Below are positions 63,687 to 64,000 of a stretch of DNA of 64,000 nt, piece by piece (the stretch's first letter is position 1; the number at the start of each line of letters is the position of its first letter). The notes beneath the pieces are model-generated. The model was not told where the DNA came from, ran no database searches, and saw only the letters and a program-made list of their open reading frames with translations. The stretch comes from Halorubrum sp. BV1 (GTDB lineage Archaea; Halobacteriota; Halobacteria; Halobacteriales; Haloferacaceae). The stretch covers positions 732,814-796,813 of the forward strand of contig NZ_JQKV01000001.1 in the NCBI RefSeq assembly GCF_000746205.1, written 5' to 3'. The translations under genes and the position numbers were made by a program.

Positions 63687-63728
63687 GCGCGGAGTGCGGT
63701 CGCTCGGTACTTATATAGAATGACTCGC

Positions 63729-64000
63729 TTAGAGCAACCACCGGACCGCCACGAGCGCGAGCGCGCTCACGACGAGCAGGTGGAGTAAGACGGCCCCGAC
63801 CGCCGCACCGCCGACCTCGCGCATCTCCCGGAGCCGGATCGAGAGGCCGAGGCCGACGAACGCCAGCGTGAACAGTGCGTCCGAGACGCGGCCGATGGAG
63901 TCGAGCGCGGCGGGCGAGAGCACGCCGCTGTTGGCGATCGCGGCGACGAGGAGAAAGCCGAGGAGGAACTTCGGGAACTCCGACCACAGCCGACGCACGC
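63729..64000 (-). CDS. YeiH/UPF0324-type membrane transporter, C-terminal part only
   Basis: The window holds the last 90 or so residues of a membrane protein whose beginning lies beyond the right edge. PKFLLGFLLVAAIANSGVL, then DALFTLAFVGLGLSIRLREM and VGAVLLHLLVVSALALVAV match the last helices of the YeiH/UPF0324 family of putative sulfate/organic-anion exporters. It is close to but separated by 42 bp from mtnP, same strand, possibly an operon. Confidence 0.7.
   Translation of the reverse strand, partial: VRRLWSEFPKFLLGFLLVAAIANSGVLSPAALDSIGRVSDALFTLAFVGLGLSIRLREMREVGGAAVGAVLLHLLVVSALALVAVRWLL

Overview
The window is a high-GC chromosomal segment from a haloarchaeon (class Halobacteria, Halorubrum-like in style; genus inferred). 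The evidence is acidic proteins, leaderless starts with TATA boxes about 25-30 nt upstream, Tat lipoproteins, DUF790/Bax1, archaeal Elp3, Dph2 and Orc1/Cdc6, an AglB oligosaccharyltransferase, and haloarchaeal IS5-type and ISH3-like transposase remnants.

Layout. (1) About 0-22 kb is a housekeeping block: AbrB-like regulator, XPD/Rad3-type Fe-S helicase, HAD phosphatase, two histidine kinases, Dph2, an esterase, a YkgJ cysteine-cluster protein, a membrane-anchored winged-helix regulator beside a secreted low-complexity protein, ProRS, two Nudix hydrolases, Bax1 nuclease and Elp3. (2) About 22.0-23.8 kb is a replication-origin candidate: an orc1/cdc6 gene flanked on both sides by six copies of a 17-bp box (gacagacgaaacgtact) that fit origin recognition boxes. 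A decayed TauE/SafE gene and a PIN-toxin/antitoxin pair follow. (3) About 26.2-54.5 kb is a surface-glycan island. It holds a PglK/MsbA-like ABC flippase candidate, dTDP-rhamnose genes (rmlC, rmlD, rmlA but no obvious rmlB), a C-methyltransferase, a GT10 fucosyltransferase-type enzyme, a GDP-fucose synthase with a 4,6-dehydratase, several GT2/GT4/GT8-like glycosyltransferases, and four alkaline-phosphatase-superfamily proteins annotated by habit as sulfatases. The island is a mosaic: 28.5-30.4 kb and 43.6-51.9 kb are visibly AT-rich, while 30.4-39.6 kb is GC-rich. It contains dead transposons and broken genes at 39.6-45.4 kb. (4) At 54.6-58.8 kb the island ends at aglB (oligosaccharyltransferase) and a DUF368 membrane protein of the polyprenyl-phosphate translocase family. 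(5) About 58.9-64 kb returns to housekeeping genes: MDR oxidoreductase, CapA-like lipoprotein, acetamidase/formamidase, MTA phosphorylase and the end of a YeiH-type transporter.

How it fits together (inference): sugar nucleotides made in the island feed its glycosyltransferases, which build a lipid-linked glycan. The ABC protein is the best flippase candidate, AlkP-superfamily enzymes may add or remove charged groups, AglB transfers the glycan to surface proteins, and DUF368 may return dolichol phosphate. No tRNA, rRNA or CRISPR array was recognised.
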